Source: Acanthosepion lycidas (Eukaryota > Mollusca > Cephalopoda > Sepiida > Sepiidae). Taken from it: a DNA stretch of 64,000 bases. The stretch lies in NCBI GenBank assembly GCA_963932145.1, contig OZ010611.1:59467292-59531291 (forward strand), read 5' to 3'. A program made the position numbers and the translations under genes. Every line of letters starts with the position of its first letter. Position 1 is the first letter of the stretch. Positions 47,525 through 61,400 of this stretch are shown here, one piece after another. The notes under the pieces are model-generated. The model did not search any database. It was not told the DNA's origin and saw only the letters and a program-made list of their open reading frames with translations.

Positions 47525-48385
47525 TTTAACATTATGCAATGCCCCCCCCCCTCTAAATCTGGCTTGAAATTATTTTTCATTCTAATTCATAGAAATGGAG
47601 TAGCGTGCAATGGTGTCGTCTCATATAACTGTGAGTTAGTAGAAAAATTTGTGGGCACAAAATGGGTGATCAGAGTCTTATTCTCTTCTGTTTGTGCCTT
47701 GTCTTTAACCTTTTCTACTATATTTAACATTATGTAGATGCAAGGCCCCCCTCTAAATCTGGATTGAAATTATTTTTCATTCTAATTCATAGAAATGGAG
47801 TAGTGTGCAATGGTGTCGTCTCATACAACTGTGAATTAGTAGAAAAATTTGTGGGCACAAAATGGGTGATCAGTGTCTTATTCTCTTCTGTTTGTGCCTT
47901 GTCTTTAGCTTTTTCTTCTATATTTAACATTATGTAGAGGCTAGGCCCCCCTCTAAATCAGGCTTGAAATTATTTTTCATTCTAATTCATAGAAATGGAG
48001 TAGTGTGCAATGGTGTCGTCTCATACAACTGTGAGTTCGTAGAAAAAGTTGTGGGCACAAAATGGGTGATCAGAGTCTTATTCTCTTCTGTTTGTGCCTT
48101 GTCTTTAACCTTTTCTACTATATTTAACATTATGTAGAGGCAAGTCCCCCCTCTAAATCTGGATTGAAATTATTTTTCATTCTAATTCATAGAAATGGAG
48201 TAGCGTCCAATGGTGTCATCTCATACAAATGTGAGTTAGTAGAAAAATTTGTGTGAACAAAATTGGTGATCAGTGTCTTATTCTCTTCTGTTTGTGCCTT
48301 GTCTTTAGCTTTTTCTTCTATATTTAACATTATGTAGAGGCTAGGCCCCCCTCTAAATCAGGCTTGAAATTATTTTTCATTCTAA
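47521..48385 (+). repeat. Transitional satellite monomers after LTR-2
   Basis: About four monomers with ATTCATAGAAATGG (B/C-like) rather than the ATTCATATAAATGG of the array beyond. A two-monomer repeat is visible: GTCTTTAACCTTTTCTACTA at 47701 and about 400 bp later at 48101. The first unit has lost TAGAGGCA after ATTATG and has a run of ten C. Confidence 0.85.
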
Positions 48386-49560
48386 TTCATATAAATGGGG
48401 TAGCGTGCAATAGTGTCGTCTTATACAACTGTGAGTTAGTAGAAAAAATTTGTGGGCACAAAATTGGTGATCAGTGTCTTATTCTCTTCTGTTTGTGCCT
48501 TGTCTTTACCATATTCTTCTATATTTAACTTTATGTAGAGGCAAGGCCCCCCTCTAAATCTGACTTGAAATTATTTTTCATTCTAATTCATATAAATGGG
48601 GTAGCGTGCAATGGTGTCGTCTTATACAACTGTGAGTTAGTAGAAAAAATTTGTGGGCACAAAATGGGTGATCAGTGTCTTATTCTCTTCTGTTTGTCCC
48701 TTGTCTTTACCTTTTTCTTCTATATTTAACTTTATGTAGAGGCAAGGCCCCCCTCTAAATCTGACTTGAAATTATTTTTCATTCTAATTCATATAAATGG
48801 GGATCGTGCAATGGTGTCGTCTTATACAACTGTGAGTTAGTAGAAAAAATTTGTGGGCACAAAATGGGTGATCAGTGTCTTATTCTCTTCTGTTTGTCCC
48901 TTGTCTTTACCTTTTTCTTCTATATTTAACTTTATGTAGAGGCAAGGCCCCCCTCTAAATCTGACTTGAAAGTATTTTTCATTCTAATTCATATAAATGG
49001 GGTAGCGTGCAATGGTGTCGTCTTATACAACTGTGAGTTAGTAGAAAAAATTTGTGGGCACAAAATGGGTGATCAGTGTCTTATTCTCTTCTGTTTGTCC
49101 CTTGTCTTTACCTTTTTCTTCTATATTTAACTTTATGTAGAGGCAAGGCCCCCCTCTAAATCTGACTTGAAATTATTTTTCATTCTAATTCATATAAATG
49201 GGGTAGCGTGCAATGGTGTCGTCTTATACAACTGTGAGTTAGTAGAAAAAATTTGTGGGCACAAAATGGGTGATCAGTGTCTTATTGTCTTCTGTTTGTC
49301 CCTTGTCTTTACCTTTTTCTTCTATATTTAACTTTATGTAGAGGCAAGGCCCCCCTCTAAATCTGACTTGAAATTATTTTTCATTCTAATTCATATAAAT
49401 GGGGTAGCGTGCAATGGTGTCGTCTTATACAACTGTGAGTTAGTAGAAAAAATTTGTGGGCACAAAATGGGTGATCAGTGTCTTATTCTCTTCTGTTTGT
49501 GCCTTGTCTTTACCTTTTTCTTCTATATTTAACATTATGTAGAGGCTAGGCCCCCCTCTA
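48386..49560 (+). repeat. Near-identical tandem run in family F
   Basis: Units starting GCAAGG at 48541, 48742, 48942, 49143 and 49344 all carry CTGACTTGAAA and, in four cases, TTTGTCCCTTGTC. They differ by only a few bases; one has a local indel (GGGGATCGTG for GGGGTAGCGTG), making it 200 bp. This is a very recent monomer-by-monomer amplification. Confidence 0.88.
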
Positions 49561-49565
49561 AATCT

Positions 49566-52378
49566 GGCTGGAAATTATTTTTCATTCTAATTCATATAAA
49601 TGGGGTAGCGTGCAATAGTGTCGTCTTATACAACTGTGAGTAAGTAGAAAAAATTTGTGGGCACAAAATGGGTGATCAGTGTCTTATTCTCTTCTGTTTG
49701 TACCTTGTCTTTACATTATTCTTCTATATTTAACTTTATGTAGAGGCAAGACCCCCTCTAAATCTGGCTTGAAATTATTTTTCATTCTAATACATATAAA
49801 TGGGGTAGCGTACAATGGTGTCGTCTCATACAACTGTGAGTTAGTAGAAAAAATTTGTGGGCATAAAATGGGTGATCAGTGTCTTATTCTCTTCTGTTTG
49901 TGCCTTGTCTTTACCTTTTTATTCTATATTTAACTTTATGTAGAGGCAAGGCCCCCTTCTAAATCTGGCTTGAAATTATTTTTCATTCTAATTCATATAA
50001 ATGGGGTAGCGTGTAATGGTGTTATCTTATACAACTGTGAGTTAGTAGAAAAAATTTGTGGGCACAAAATGGGTGATCAGTGTCTTATTCTCTTCTGTTT
50101 GTGCCTTGTCTTTACATTTTTCTTCTATAATTAACTTTATGTAGAGGCAAGGCTCCCCTCTAAATCTGGCTTGAAATTATTTTCCATTCTAATTCATATA
50201 AATGGGGTAGCGTACAATGGTGTCATCTCATACAACTGTGAGTTAGTAGAAAAAATTTGTGGGCACAAAATGGGTGATCAGTGTCTTACTCTTCTGTTTG
50301 TGCCTTGTCTTTACCTTTTTCTTCTATATTTAACATTATGTAGAGGCTAGGCCCCCCTCTAAATCTGGCTTGAAATTATTTTTCATTCTAATTCATATAA
50401 ATGGAGTAGCGTGCAATGGTGTTGTCTTATACAACTGTGAGTTAGTAGAAATAACTTGTGGGCACAAAATGGGTGATCAGTGTCTTATTCTCTTCTATTT
50501 GTACCTTGTCTTTACATTTTTCTTCTATAATTAACTTTATGTAGAGGCAAGGCTCCCCTCTAAATCTGGCTTGAAATTATTTTCCATTCTAATTCATATA
50601 AATGGTGTAGCGTACAATGGTGTCGTCTTATACAACTGTGAGTTAGTAGAAATAATTTGTGGGCACAAAATGGGTGATCAGTGTCTTATTCTCTTCTGTT
50701 TTTACCTTGTCTTTACCTTTTTCTTCTATATTTAACTTTATGTAGAGGCAAGGCCCCCTTCTAAATCTGGCTTGAAATTATTTTTCATTCTAATTCATAT
50801 AAATGGAGTAGCGTGCAATGGTGTTGTCTTATACAACTGTGAGTTAGTAGAAATAACTTGTGGGCACAAAATGGGTGATCAGTGTCTTATTCTCTTCTAT
50901 TTGTACCTTGTCTTTACCTTTTTCTTCTATATTTAACTTTATGTAGAGGCAAGGCCCCCTTCTAAATCTGGCTTGAAATTATTTTTCATTCTAATTCACA
51001 TAAATGGAGTAGCGTGCAATGGTGTTATCTTATACAACTGTGAGTTAGTAGAAATAATTTGTGGGCACAAAATGGGTGATCAGTGTCTTATTCTCTACTG
51101 TTTGTGCCTTGTCTTTACCTTTTTCTTCTATATTTAACTTTATGTAGAGGCAAGGCCCCCCTCTAAATCTGGCTTGAAATTATTTTCAATTCTAATTCAT
51201 ATGAATGGGGTAGCGTACAATGGTGTCATCTCATACAACTGTGAGTTAGTAGAAAAATTTGTGGGCACAAAATGGGTGATCAGTGTCTTATTCTCTTCTG
51301 TTTGTGCCTTGTCTTTACCTTTTTCTTCTATATTTAACTTTATGTAGCGGTAAGGCCCCCCTCTAAATCTGGCTTGAAATTATTTTTCATTCTAATTCAT
51401 ATGAATGGGGTAGCGTGCAATGGTGTCGTTTTATACAACTGTGAGTTAGTAGAAAAAATTGGTGGGCACAAAGTGGGTGATCAGTGTCTTATTCTCTTCT
51501 GTTTCTGCCTTGTCTTTACCTTTTTCTTCTATATTTAACTTTATGTAGAGGCAAGGCCCCCCTCTAAATCTGGCTTGAAATTATTTTTCATTCTAATTCA
51601 TATAAATGGGGTAGCGTGCAATGGTGTCGTCTTATACAACTGTGAGTTAGCAGAAAAAATTTGTGGGCACAAAATGGGTGATCAGTGTCTTATTCTCTTC
51701 TGTTTGTGCCTTCTTTTTACCTTTTTCTTCTATATTTAACATTATGTAGCGGTAAGGCCCCCCCTCTAAATCTGGCTTGAAATTATTTTTCATTCTAATT
51801 CATATGAATGGGGTAGCGTGCAATGGTGTCGTTTTATACAACTGTGAGTTAGTAGAAAAAATTTGTGGGCACAATATGGGTGATCAGTGACTTATTCTCT
51901 TCTGTTTGTGCCTTGTCTTTACCTTTTTCTTCTATATTTAAACTTTATGTAGAGGCAAGGCCCCCCTCTAAATCTGGCTTGAAATTATTTTTCATTCTAA
52001 TTTATATAAATGGGGTAGCGTACAATGGTGTCGTCTCATACAACTGTGAGATAGTAGAAAAAATTTGTGGGCACAAAATGGGTGATCAGTGTCTTATTCT
52101 CTTCTGTTTGTGCCTTGTCTTTACCTTTTTCTTCTATATTTAACTTTATGTAGAGGCAAGGCCCCCCTCTAAATCTGGCTTGAAATTATTTTTCATTCTA
52201 ATTCATATAAATGGGGTAGCGTGCAATGGTGTCGTCTTATACAACTGTGAGTTAGTAGAAAAAATTTGTGGGCAAAATATGGGTGATCAGTGACTTATTC
52301 TCTTCTGTTTGTGCCTTGTCTTTACCTTTTTCTTCTATATTTAAACTTTATGTAGAGGCTAGGCCCCCCTCTAAATCT
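49566..52378 (+). repeat. 14-mer HOR in family F, copy 1 (about 2,814 bp)
   Basis: Markers in order: GGCTGGAAATT (49566), GTGTAATGGTGTTATC, GTGTCTTACTCTTC (50281), GAAATAACTTGTGGG, AATGGTGTTATCTT, ATTTTCAATTCTAATTC (51182), GGTGGGCACAAAG (51461), GTAGCGGTAAGG (51748) and ACAATATGGG (51871). All recur in 52379-55192, mostly at +2,814 bp. Confidence 0.85.
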
Positions 52379-55192
52379 GGCTGGAAATTATTTTTCATTC
52401 TAATTCATATAAATGGGGTAGCGTGCAATAGTGTCGTCTTATACAACTGTGAGTTAGTAGAAAAAATTTGTGGGCACAAAATGGGTGATCAGTGTCTTAT
52501 TCTCTTCTGTTTGTACCTTGTCTTTACCTTTTTATTCTATATTTAACTTTATGTAGAGGCAAGGCCCCCTTCTAAATCTGGCTTGAAATTATTTTTCATT
52601 CTAATTCATATAAATGGGGTAGCGTGTAATGGTGTTATCTTATACAACTGTGAGTTAGTAGAAAAAATTTGTGGGCACAAAATGGGTGATCAGTGTCTTA
52701 TTCTCTTCTGTTTGTGCCTTGTCTTTACATTTTTCTTCTATAATTAACTTTATGTAGAGGCAAGGCTCCCCTCTAAATCTGGCTTGAAATTATTTTTCAT
52801 TCTAATACATATAAATGGGGTAGCGTACAATGGTGTCGTCTCATACAACTGTGAGTTAGTAGAAAAAATTTGTGGGCATAAAATGGGTGATCAGTGTCTT
52901 ATTCTCTTCTGTTTGTGCCTTGTCTTTACCTTTTTATTCTATATTTAACTTTATGTAGAGGCAAGGCCCCCTTCTAAATCTGGCTTGAAATTATTTTTCA
53001 TTCTAATTCATATAAATGGGGTAGCGTGTAATGGTGTTATCTTATACAACTGTGAGTTAGTAGAAAAAATTTGTGGGCACAAAATGGGTGATCAGTGTCT
53101 TATTCTCTTCTGTTTGTGCCTTGTCTTTACATTTTTCTTCTATAATTAACTTTATGTAGAGGCAAGGCTCCCCTCTAAATCTGGCTTGAAATTATTTTCC
53201 ATTCTAATTCATATAAATGGGGTAGCGTACAATGGTGTCATCTCATACAACTGTGAGTTAGTAGAAAAAATTTGTGGGCACAAAATGGGTGATCAGTGTC
53301 TTACTCTTCTGTTTGTGCCTTGTCTTTACCTTTTTCTTCTATATTTAACATTATGTAGAGGCTAGGCCCCCCTCTAAATCTGGCTTGAAATTATTTTTCA
53401 TTCTAATTCATATAAATGGTGTAGCGTACAATGGTGTCGTCTTATACAACTGTGAGTTAGTAGAAATAATTTGTGGGCACAAAATGGGTGATCAGTGTCT
53501 TATTCTCTTCTGTTTTTACCTTGTCTTTACCTTTTTCTTCTATATTTAACTTTATGTAGAGGCAAGGCCCCCTTCTAAATCTGGCTTGAAATTATTTTTC
53601 ATTCTAATTCATATAAATGGAGTAGCGTGCAATGGTGTTGTCTTATACAACTGTGAGTTAGTAGAAATAACTTGTGGGCACAAAATGGGTGATCAGTGTC
53701 TTATTCTCTTCTATTTGTACCTTGTCTTTACCTTTTTCTTCTATATTTAACTTTATGTAGAGGCAAGGCCCCCTTCTAAATCTGGCTTGAAATTATTTTT
53801 CATTCTAATTCACATAAATGGAGTAGCGTGCAATGGTGTTATCTTATACAACTGTGAGTTAGTAGAAATAATTTGTGGGCACAAAATGGGTGATCAGTGT
53901 CTTATTCTCTACTGTTTGTGCCTTGTCTTTACCTTTTTCTTCTATATTTAACTTTATGTAGAGGCAAGGCCCCCCTCTAAATCTGGCTTGAAATTATTTT
54001 CAATTCTAATTCATATGAATGGGGTAGCGTACAATGGTGTCATCTCATACAACTGTGAGTTAGTAGAAAAATTTGTGGGCACAAAATGGGTGATCAGTGT
54101 CTTATTCTCTTCTGTTTGTGCCTTGTCTTTACCTTTTTCTTCTATATTTAACTTTATGTAGCGGTAAGGCCCCCCTCTAAATCTGGCTTGAAATTATTTT
54201 TCATTCTAATTCATATGAATGGGGTAACGTGCAATGGTGTCGTTTTATACAACTGTGAGTTAGTAGAAAAAATTGGTGGGCACAAAATGGGTGATCAGTG
54301 TCTTATTCTCTTCTGTTTCTGCCTTGTCTTTACCTTTTTCTTCTATATTTAACTTTATGTAGAGGCAAGGCCCCCCTCTAAATCTGGCTTGAAATTATTT
54401 TTCATTCTAATTCATATAAATGGGGTAGCGTGAAATGGTGTCGTCTTATACAACTGTGAGTTAGCAGAAAAAATTTGTGGGCACAAAATGGGTGATCAGT
54501 GTCTTATTCTCTTCTGTTTGTGCCTTCTTTTTACCTTTTTCTTCTATATTTAACATTATGTAGCGGTAAGGCCCCCCCTCTAAATCTGGCTTGAAATTAT
54601 TTTTCATTCTAATTCATATGAATGGGGTAGCGTGCAATGGTGTCGTTTTATACAACTGTGAGTTAGTAGAAAAAATTTGTGGGCACAATATGGGTGATCA
54701 GTGACTTATTCTCTTCTGTTTGTGCCTTGTCTTTACCTTTTTCTTCTATATTTAAACTTTATGTAGAGGCAAGGCCCCCCTCTAAATCTGGCTTGAAATT
54801 ATTTTTCATTCTAATTTATATAAATGGGGTAGCGTACAATGGTGTCGTCTCATACAACTGTGAGATAGTAGAAAAAATTTGTAGGCACAAAATGGGTGAT
54901 CAGTGTCTTATTCTCTTCTGTTTGTGCCTTGTCTTTACCTTTTTCTTCTATATTTAACTTTATGTAGAGGCAAGGCCCCCATCTAAATCTGACTTGAAAA
55001 TATTTTTCAACCTAATTCATATAAATGGGGTAGCGTGCAATGTTGTCGTCTTATACAACTGTGAGTTAGTAGAAAAAATTTGTGGGCACAAAATGGGTGA
55101 TCAGTGTCTTATTCTCTTCTGTTTGTGCCTTGTCTTTACCTTTTTCTTCTATATTTAAACTTTATATAGAGGCAAGGCCCCCCTCTAAATCT
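52379..55192 (+). repeat. 14-mer HOR in family F, copy 2
   Basis: Same markers as 49566-52378: GGCTGGAAATT 52379 (+2,813), GTGTCTTACTC 53297 (+3,016), GTGTTGTCTT 53635 (+2,814), GGTAAGG 54565 (+2,814), ACAATATGG 54685 (+2,814). The temporary jump to +3,016 shows one extra monomer early (GTGTAATGGTGTTATC occurs twice, near 52625 and 53030) compensated by one missing monomer later. Confidence 0.85.
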
Positions 55193-57339
55193 GGCTTGAA
55201 ATTATTTTTCATTCAAATTTATATAAATGGGGTAGCGTACAATGGTGTCGTCTCATACAACTGTGAGATAGTAGAAAAAATTTGTGGGCACAAAATGGGT
55301 GATCAGTGTCTTATTCTCTTCTGTTTGTGCCTTGTCTTTACCTTTTTCTTCTATATTTAACTTTATGTAAAGGCAAGGCCCCCCTCTAAATCTGACTTGA
55401 AATTATTTTTCAGTCTAATTCATATAAATGGGGTAGCGTGCAATGTTGTCGTCTTATACAACTGTGAGTTAGTAGAAAAAATTTGTGGGCACAAAATGGG
55501 TGATCAGTGCCTTATTCTCTTCTGTTTGTGCCTTGTCTTTACCTTTTTCTTCTATATTTAACTTTATGTAGAGGCAAGGCCCCCCTCTAAATCTGACTTG
55601 AAATTATTTTTCAGTCTAATTCATATAAATGGGGTAGCGTGCAATGGTGTCGTCTTATACAACTGTGAGTTAGTAGAAAAAATTTGTGGGCACAAAATGG
55701 GTGATCAGTGTCTTATTCTCTTCTGTTTGTGCCTTGTCTTTACCTTTTTCTTCTATATTTAACGTTATGTAGAGGCAAGGCCCCCCTCTAAATCTGGCTT
55801 GAAATTATTTTTCATTCTAATTCATATAAATGGGGTAGCGTGCAATGGTGTCGTCTTATACAACTGTGAGTTAGTAGAAAAAATTTGTGGGCAGAATATG
55901 GGTGATCAGTGACTTATTCTCTTCTGTTTGTGCCTTGTCTTTACCTTTTTCTTCTATATTTAAACTTTATATAGAGGCAAGGCCCCCCTCTAAATCTGGC
56001 TTGAAATTATTTTTCATTCTAATTTATATAAATGGGGTAGCGTACAATGGTGTCGTCTCATACAACTGTGAGATAGTAGAAAAAATTTGTGGGCACAAAA
56101 TGGGTGATCAGTGTCTTATTCTCTTCTGTTTGTGCCTTGTCTTTACCTTTTTCTTCTATATTTAACTTTATGTAGAGGCAAGGCCCCCCTCTAAATCTGG
56201 CTTGAAATTATTTTTCATTCTAATTCATATAAATGGGGTAGCGTGCAATGGTGTCGTCTTATACAACTGTGAGTTAGTAGAAAAAATTTGTGGGCAAAAT
56301 ATGGGTGATCAGTGACTTATTCTCTTCTGTTTGTGCCTTGTCTTTACCTTTTTCTTCTATATTTAAACTTTATGTAGAGGCAAGGCCCCCCTCTAAATCT
56401 GACTTGAAAATATTTTTCAGTCTAATTCATATAAATGGGGTAGCGTGCAATGTTGTCGTCTTATACAACTGTGAGTTAGTAGAAAAAATTTGTGGGCACA
56501 AAATGGGTGATCAGTGTCTTATTCTCTTCTGTTTGTGCCTTGTCTTTACCTTTTTCTTCTATATTTAACATTATGTAGAGGCAAGGCCCCCCTCTAAATC
56601 TGGCTTGAAATTATTTTTCATTCTAATTCACATAAATGGGGTAGCGTGCAATGGTGTCGTCTTATACAACTGCGAGTTAGTAGAAAAAATTTGTGGGCAC
56701 AATATGGGTGATCAGTGACTTATTCTCTTCTGTTTGTCCCTTGTCTTTACCTTTTTCTTCTATATTTAACTTTATGTAGAGGCAAGGCCCCCCTCTAAAT
56801 CTGACTTGAAATTATTTTTCAGTCTAATTCATATAAATGGGGTAGCGTGCAATGTTGTCGTCTTATACAACTGTGAGTTAGTAGAAAAAATTTGTGGGCA
56901 CAAAATGGGTGATCAGTGTCTTATTCTCTTCTGTTTGTGCCTTGTCTTTACCTTTTTCTTCTATATTTAACTTTATGTAGAGGCAAGGCCCCCCTCTAAA
57001 TCTGACTTGAAATTATTTTTCAGTCTAATTCATATAAATGGGGTAGCGTGCAATGTTGTCGTCTTATACAACTGTGAGTTAGGAGAAAAAATTTGTGGGC
57101 ACAAAATGGGTGATCAGTGTCTTATTCTCTTCTGTTTGTGCCTTGTCTTTACCTTTTTCTTCTATATTTAACTTTATGTAGAGGCAAGGCCCCCCTCTAA
57201 ATCTGGCTTGAAATTATTTTTCATTCTAATTCATATAAATGGGGCAGCGTCCAACGGTGTCGTCTTATACAACTGTGAGTTAGTAGAAAAAATTTGTGGG
57301 CACAAAATGGGTGATCAGTGTCTTATTCTCTTCTGTTTG

Positions 57340-58450
57340 TGCCTTGTCTTTACATTTTTCTTCTATAATTAACTTTATGTAGAGAAAGGCCCCCCTCTAA
57401 ATCTGGCTTGAAATTATTTTCCATTCTAATTCATATAAATGGGGCAGCGTGCAACGGTGTCGTCTTATACAACTGTGAGTTAGTAGAAAAAATTTGTGGG
57501 CACAGAATGGGTGATCAGTGTCTTACTCTTCTGTTTGTGCCTTGTCTTTACCTTTTTCTTCTATATTTAACTTTATGTAGAGGCTAGGCCCCCTCTAAAT
57601 CTGGCTTGAAATTATTTTTCATTCTAATTCATATAAATGGTGTAGCGTACAATGGTGTCGTCTTATACAACTGTGAGTTAGTAGAAATAATTTGTGGGCA
57701 CAAAATGGGTGATCAGTGTCTTATTCTCTTCTGTTTGTACCTTGTCTTTACCTTTTTCTTCTATATTTAACTTTATGTAGAGGCAAGGCCCCCTTCTAAA
57801 TCTGGCTTGAAATTATTTTTCATTCTAATTCAGAAAAATGGAGTAGCGTGCAATGGTGTTGTCTTATACAACTGTGAGTTAGTAGAAATAACTTGTGGGC
57901 ACAAAATGGGTGATCAGTGTCTTATTCTCTTCTATTTGTACCTTGTCTTTACCTTTTTCTTCTATATTTAACTTTATGTAGAGGCAAGGCCCCCTTCTAA
58001 ATCTGGCTTGAAATTATTTTTCATTCTAATTCACATAAATGGAGTAGCGTGCAATGGTGTTGTCTTATACAACTGTGAGTTAGTAGAAATAATTTGTGGG
58101 CACAAAATGGGAGATCAGTGTCTTATTCTCTACTGTTTGTGCCTTGTCTTTACCTTTTTCTTCTATATTTAACTTTATGTAGAGGCAAGGCCCCCCTCTC
58201 AATCTGGCTTGAAATTATTTTTCCTTCTAATTCATATAAATGGGGTAGCGTGCAATGGTATCGTCTTATACAACTGTGAGTTAGAAGAAAAAATTTGTGG
58301 GCACAAAATGGGTGATCAGTGTCTTATTTTCTTCTGTTTGTGCCTTCTTTTTACCTTTTTCTTCTATATTTAACATTATGTAGCGGTAAGGCCCCCCTCT
58401 AAATCTGGCTTGAAATTATTTTTCATTCTAATTCATATGAATGTGGTAGT
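57340..58450 (+). repeat. Partial third copy of the family F HOR
   Basis: GTGTCTTACTCTTC at 57518 and GTGTTGTCTT at 57856 lie exactly 4,221 bp (21 monomers) after their partners in copy 2, followed by GAAATAACTTGTGGG, CACATAAATGGAG and GTAGCGGTAAGG in the same order. The correspondence fades after about 58450. Scattered single markers return at 60180-61090 (GGTAAGG, GTGTCGTTTTATAC). Confidence 0.75.
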
Positions 58451-61400
58451 GTGCAATGGTGTCGTTTTATAAAACTGTGAGTTAGTCGAAAAAATTGGTG
58501 GGCACAAAATGGGTGATCAGTGTCTTATTCTCTTCTGTTTGTGCCTTGTCTTTACCTTTTTCTTCTATATTTAACTTTATGTAGAGGCAAGGCCCCCCTC
58601 TAAATCTGGCTTGAAATTATTTTTCATTCTAATTCATATAAATGGGGTAGCGTGCAATGGTGTCGTCTTATACAACTGTGAGTTAGTAGGAATAATTTGT
58701 GGGCACAAAATGGGTGATCAGTGTATTATTCTCTACTGTTTGTGCCTTGTCTTTACCTTTTTCTTCTATATTTAACTTTATGTAGAGGCAAGGCCCCCCT
58801 CTAAATCTGGCTTGAAATTATTTTTCATTCTAATTCATATAAATGGGGTAGCGTGCAATGGTGTCGTCTTATACAACTGTGAGTTAGTAGAAAAAATTTG
58901 TGGGCACAAAATGGGTGATCAGTGTCTTATTCTCTTCTGTTTGTGCCTTGTCTTTACCTTTTTCTTCTATATTTAACTTTATGTAGAGGCAAGGCCCCCC
59001 TCTAAATCTGGCATGAAATTATTTTTCATTCTAATTCATATAAATGGGGTAGCGTGCAATGGTGTCGTCTTATACAACTGTGAGTTAGTAGAAATAATTT
59101 GTGGGCACAAAATGGGTGATCAGTGTCTTATTCTCTTCTGTTTGTACCTTGTCTTTACCTTTTTCTTCTATATTTAACTTTATGTAGAGGCAAGGCCCCC
59201 TTCTAAATCTGTCTTGAAATTATTTTTCATTCTAATTCATATAAATGGAGTAGCGTGCAATGGTGTTGTCTTATACAACTGTGAGTTAGTAGAAATAATT
59301 TGTGGGCACAAAATGGGTGATCAGTGACTTATTCTCTTCTATTTGTACCTTGTCTTTACCTTTTTCTTCTATATTTAACTGTATGTAGAGGCAAGGCCCC
59401 CTTCTAAATCTGGCTTGAAATTATTTTTCATTCTAATTCACATAAATGGAGTAGCGTGCAATGGTGTTGTCTTATACAACTGTGAGTTAGTAGAAATAAT
59501 TTGTGGGCACAAAATGGGTGATCAGTGTCTTATTCTCTTCAGTTTGTGCCTTCTTTTTACCTTTTTCTTCTATATTTAACATTATGTAGAGGCAAGGCCC
59601 CCCTCTAAATCTGGCTTGAAATTATTTTTCATTCTAATTCATATAAATGGGGTAGCGTGCAATGGTGTCGTCTTATACAACAGTGAGTTAGTAGAAAAAA
59701 TTTGTGGGCACAAAATGGGTGATCAGTGTCTTATTCTCTTCTGTTTGTGCCTTGTCTTTACCTTTTTCTTCTATATTTAACTTTATGTAGAGGCAAGGCC
59801 CCCCTCTAAATCTGGCTTGAAATTATTTTTCATTCTAATTCATATAAATGGGGTAGCGTGCAATGGTGTCGTCTTATACAACTGTGAGTTAGTAGAAAAA
59901 ATTTGTGGGCACAAAATGGGTGATCAGTGTCTTATTCTCTTCTGTTTGTGCCTTGTCTTTACCTTTTTCTTCTATATTTAACTTTATGTAGAGGCAAGGC
60001 CCCCCTCTAAATCTGGCTTGAAATTATTTTTCATTCTAATTCATATAAATGGGGTAGCGTGCAATGGTGTCGTCTTATACAACTGTGAGTTAGTAGAAAA
60101 AATTTGTGGCCACAAAATGGGTGATCAGTGTCTTATTCTCTTCTGTTTGTGCCTTCTTTTTACATTTTTCTTCTATATTTAACATTATGTAGCGGTAAGG
60201 CCCCCCTCTAAATCTGGCTTGAAATTATTTTTCATTCTAATTCATATAAATGGGGTAGCGTGCAATGGTGTCGTCTTATACAACTGTGAGTTAGTAGAAA
60301 TAATTTCTGGGCACAAAATGGGTGATCAGTGTCTTATTCTCTATTGTTTGTGCCTTGTCTTTACCGTTTTCTTCTATATTTAACTTTATGTAGAGGCAAG
60401 GCCCCCCTCTAAATCTGGCTTGAAATTATTTTTCATTCTAATTCATATAAATGGGGTAGCGTACAATGGTGTCATCTGATACAACTGTGAGTTAGTAGAA
60501 AAAATTTGTGGGCACAAAATGGGTGATCAGTGTCTTATTCTCTTCTGTTTGTGCCTTGTCTTTACCTTTTTCTTCTATATTTAACTTTACGTAGAGGCAA
60601 GGGCCCCCTCTAAATCTGGCTTGAAATTATTTTTCATTCTAATTCATATAAATGGGGTAGCGTGCAATGGTGTCGTCTTATACAACTGTGAGTTAGTAGA
60701 AAAAATTTGTGGGCACAAAATGGGTGATCAGTGTCTTATTTTCTTCTGTTTGTGCCTTGTCTTTACCTTTTTCTTCTATATTTAACATTATGTAGAGGCA
60801 AGGGCCCCCTCTAAATCTGGCTTGAAATTATTTTTCATTCTAATTCATATAAATGGGGTAGCGTGCAATGGTGTCGTCTTATACAACTGTGAGTTAGTAG
60901 AAACAATTTGTGGGCACAAAATGGGTGATCAGTGTCTTATACTCTTCTGTTTGTGCCTTCATTTTACCTTTTTCTTGTATATTTAACATTATGTGGCGGT
61001 AAGGCCACCCTCTAAATCTCGCTTGAAATTATTTTTCATTCTAATTCATATGAATCGGGTAGCGTGCAATGGTGTCGTTTTATACAACTGTGAGTTAGTA
61101 GAAAAATTGGTGGGCACAAAATGGGTGATCAGTGTCTTATTCTCTTCTGTTTGTGCCTTGTCTTTATCTTTTTCTTCTATATTTAACTTTATGTAGAGGC
61201 AAGGCCCCCCTCTAAATCTGGCTTGAAATTATTTTTCATTCTAATTCATATAAATGGGGTAGCGTGCAATGGTGTCGTCTTATACAACTGTGAGTTAGTA
61301 GAAATAATTTGTGGGCACAAAATGGGTGATCAGTGTCTTATTCTCTTCTGTTTGTACCTTCTCTTTACCTTTTTCTTCTATATTTAACTTTATGTAGAGG

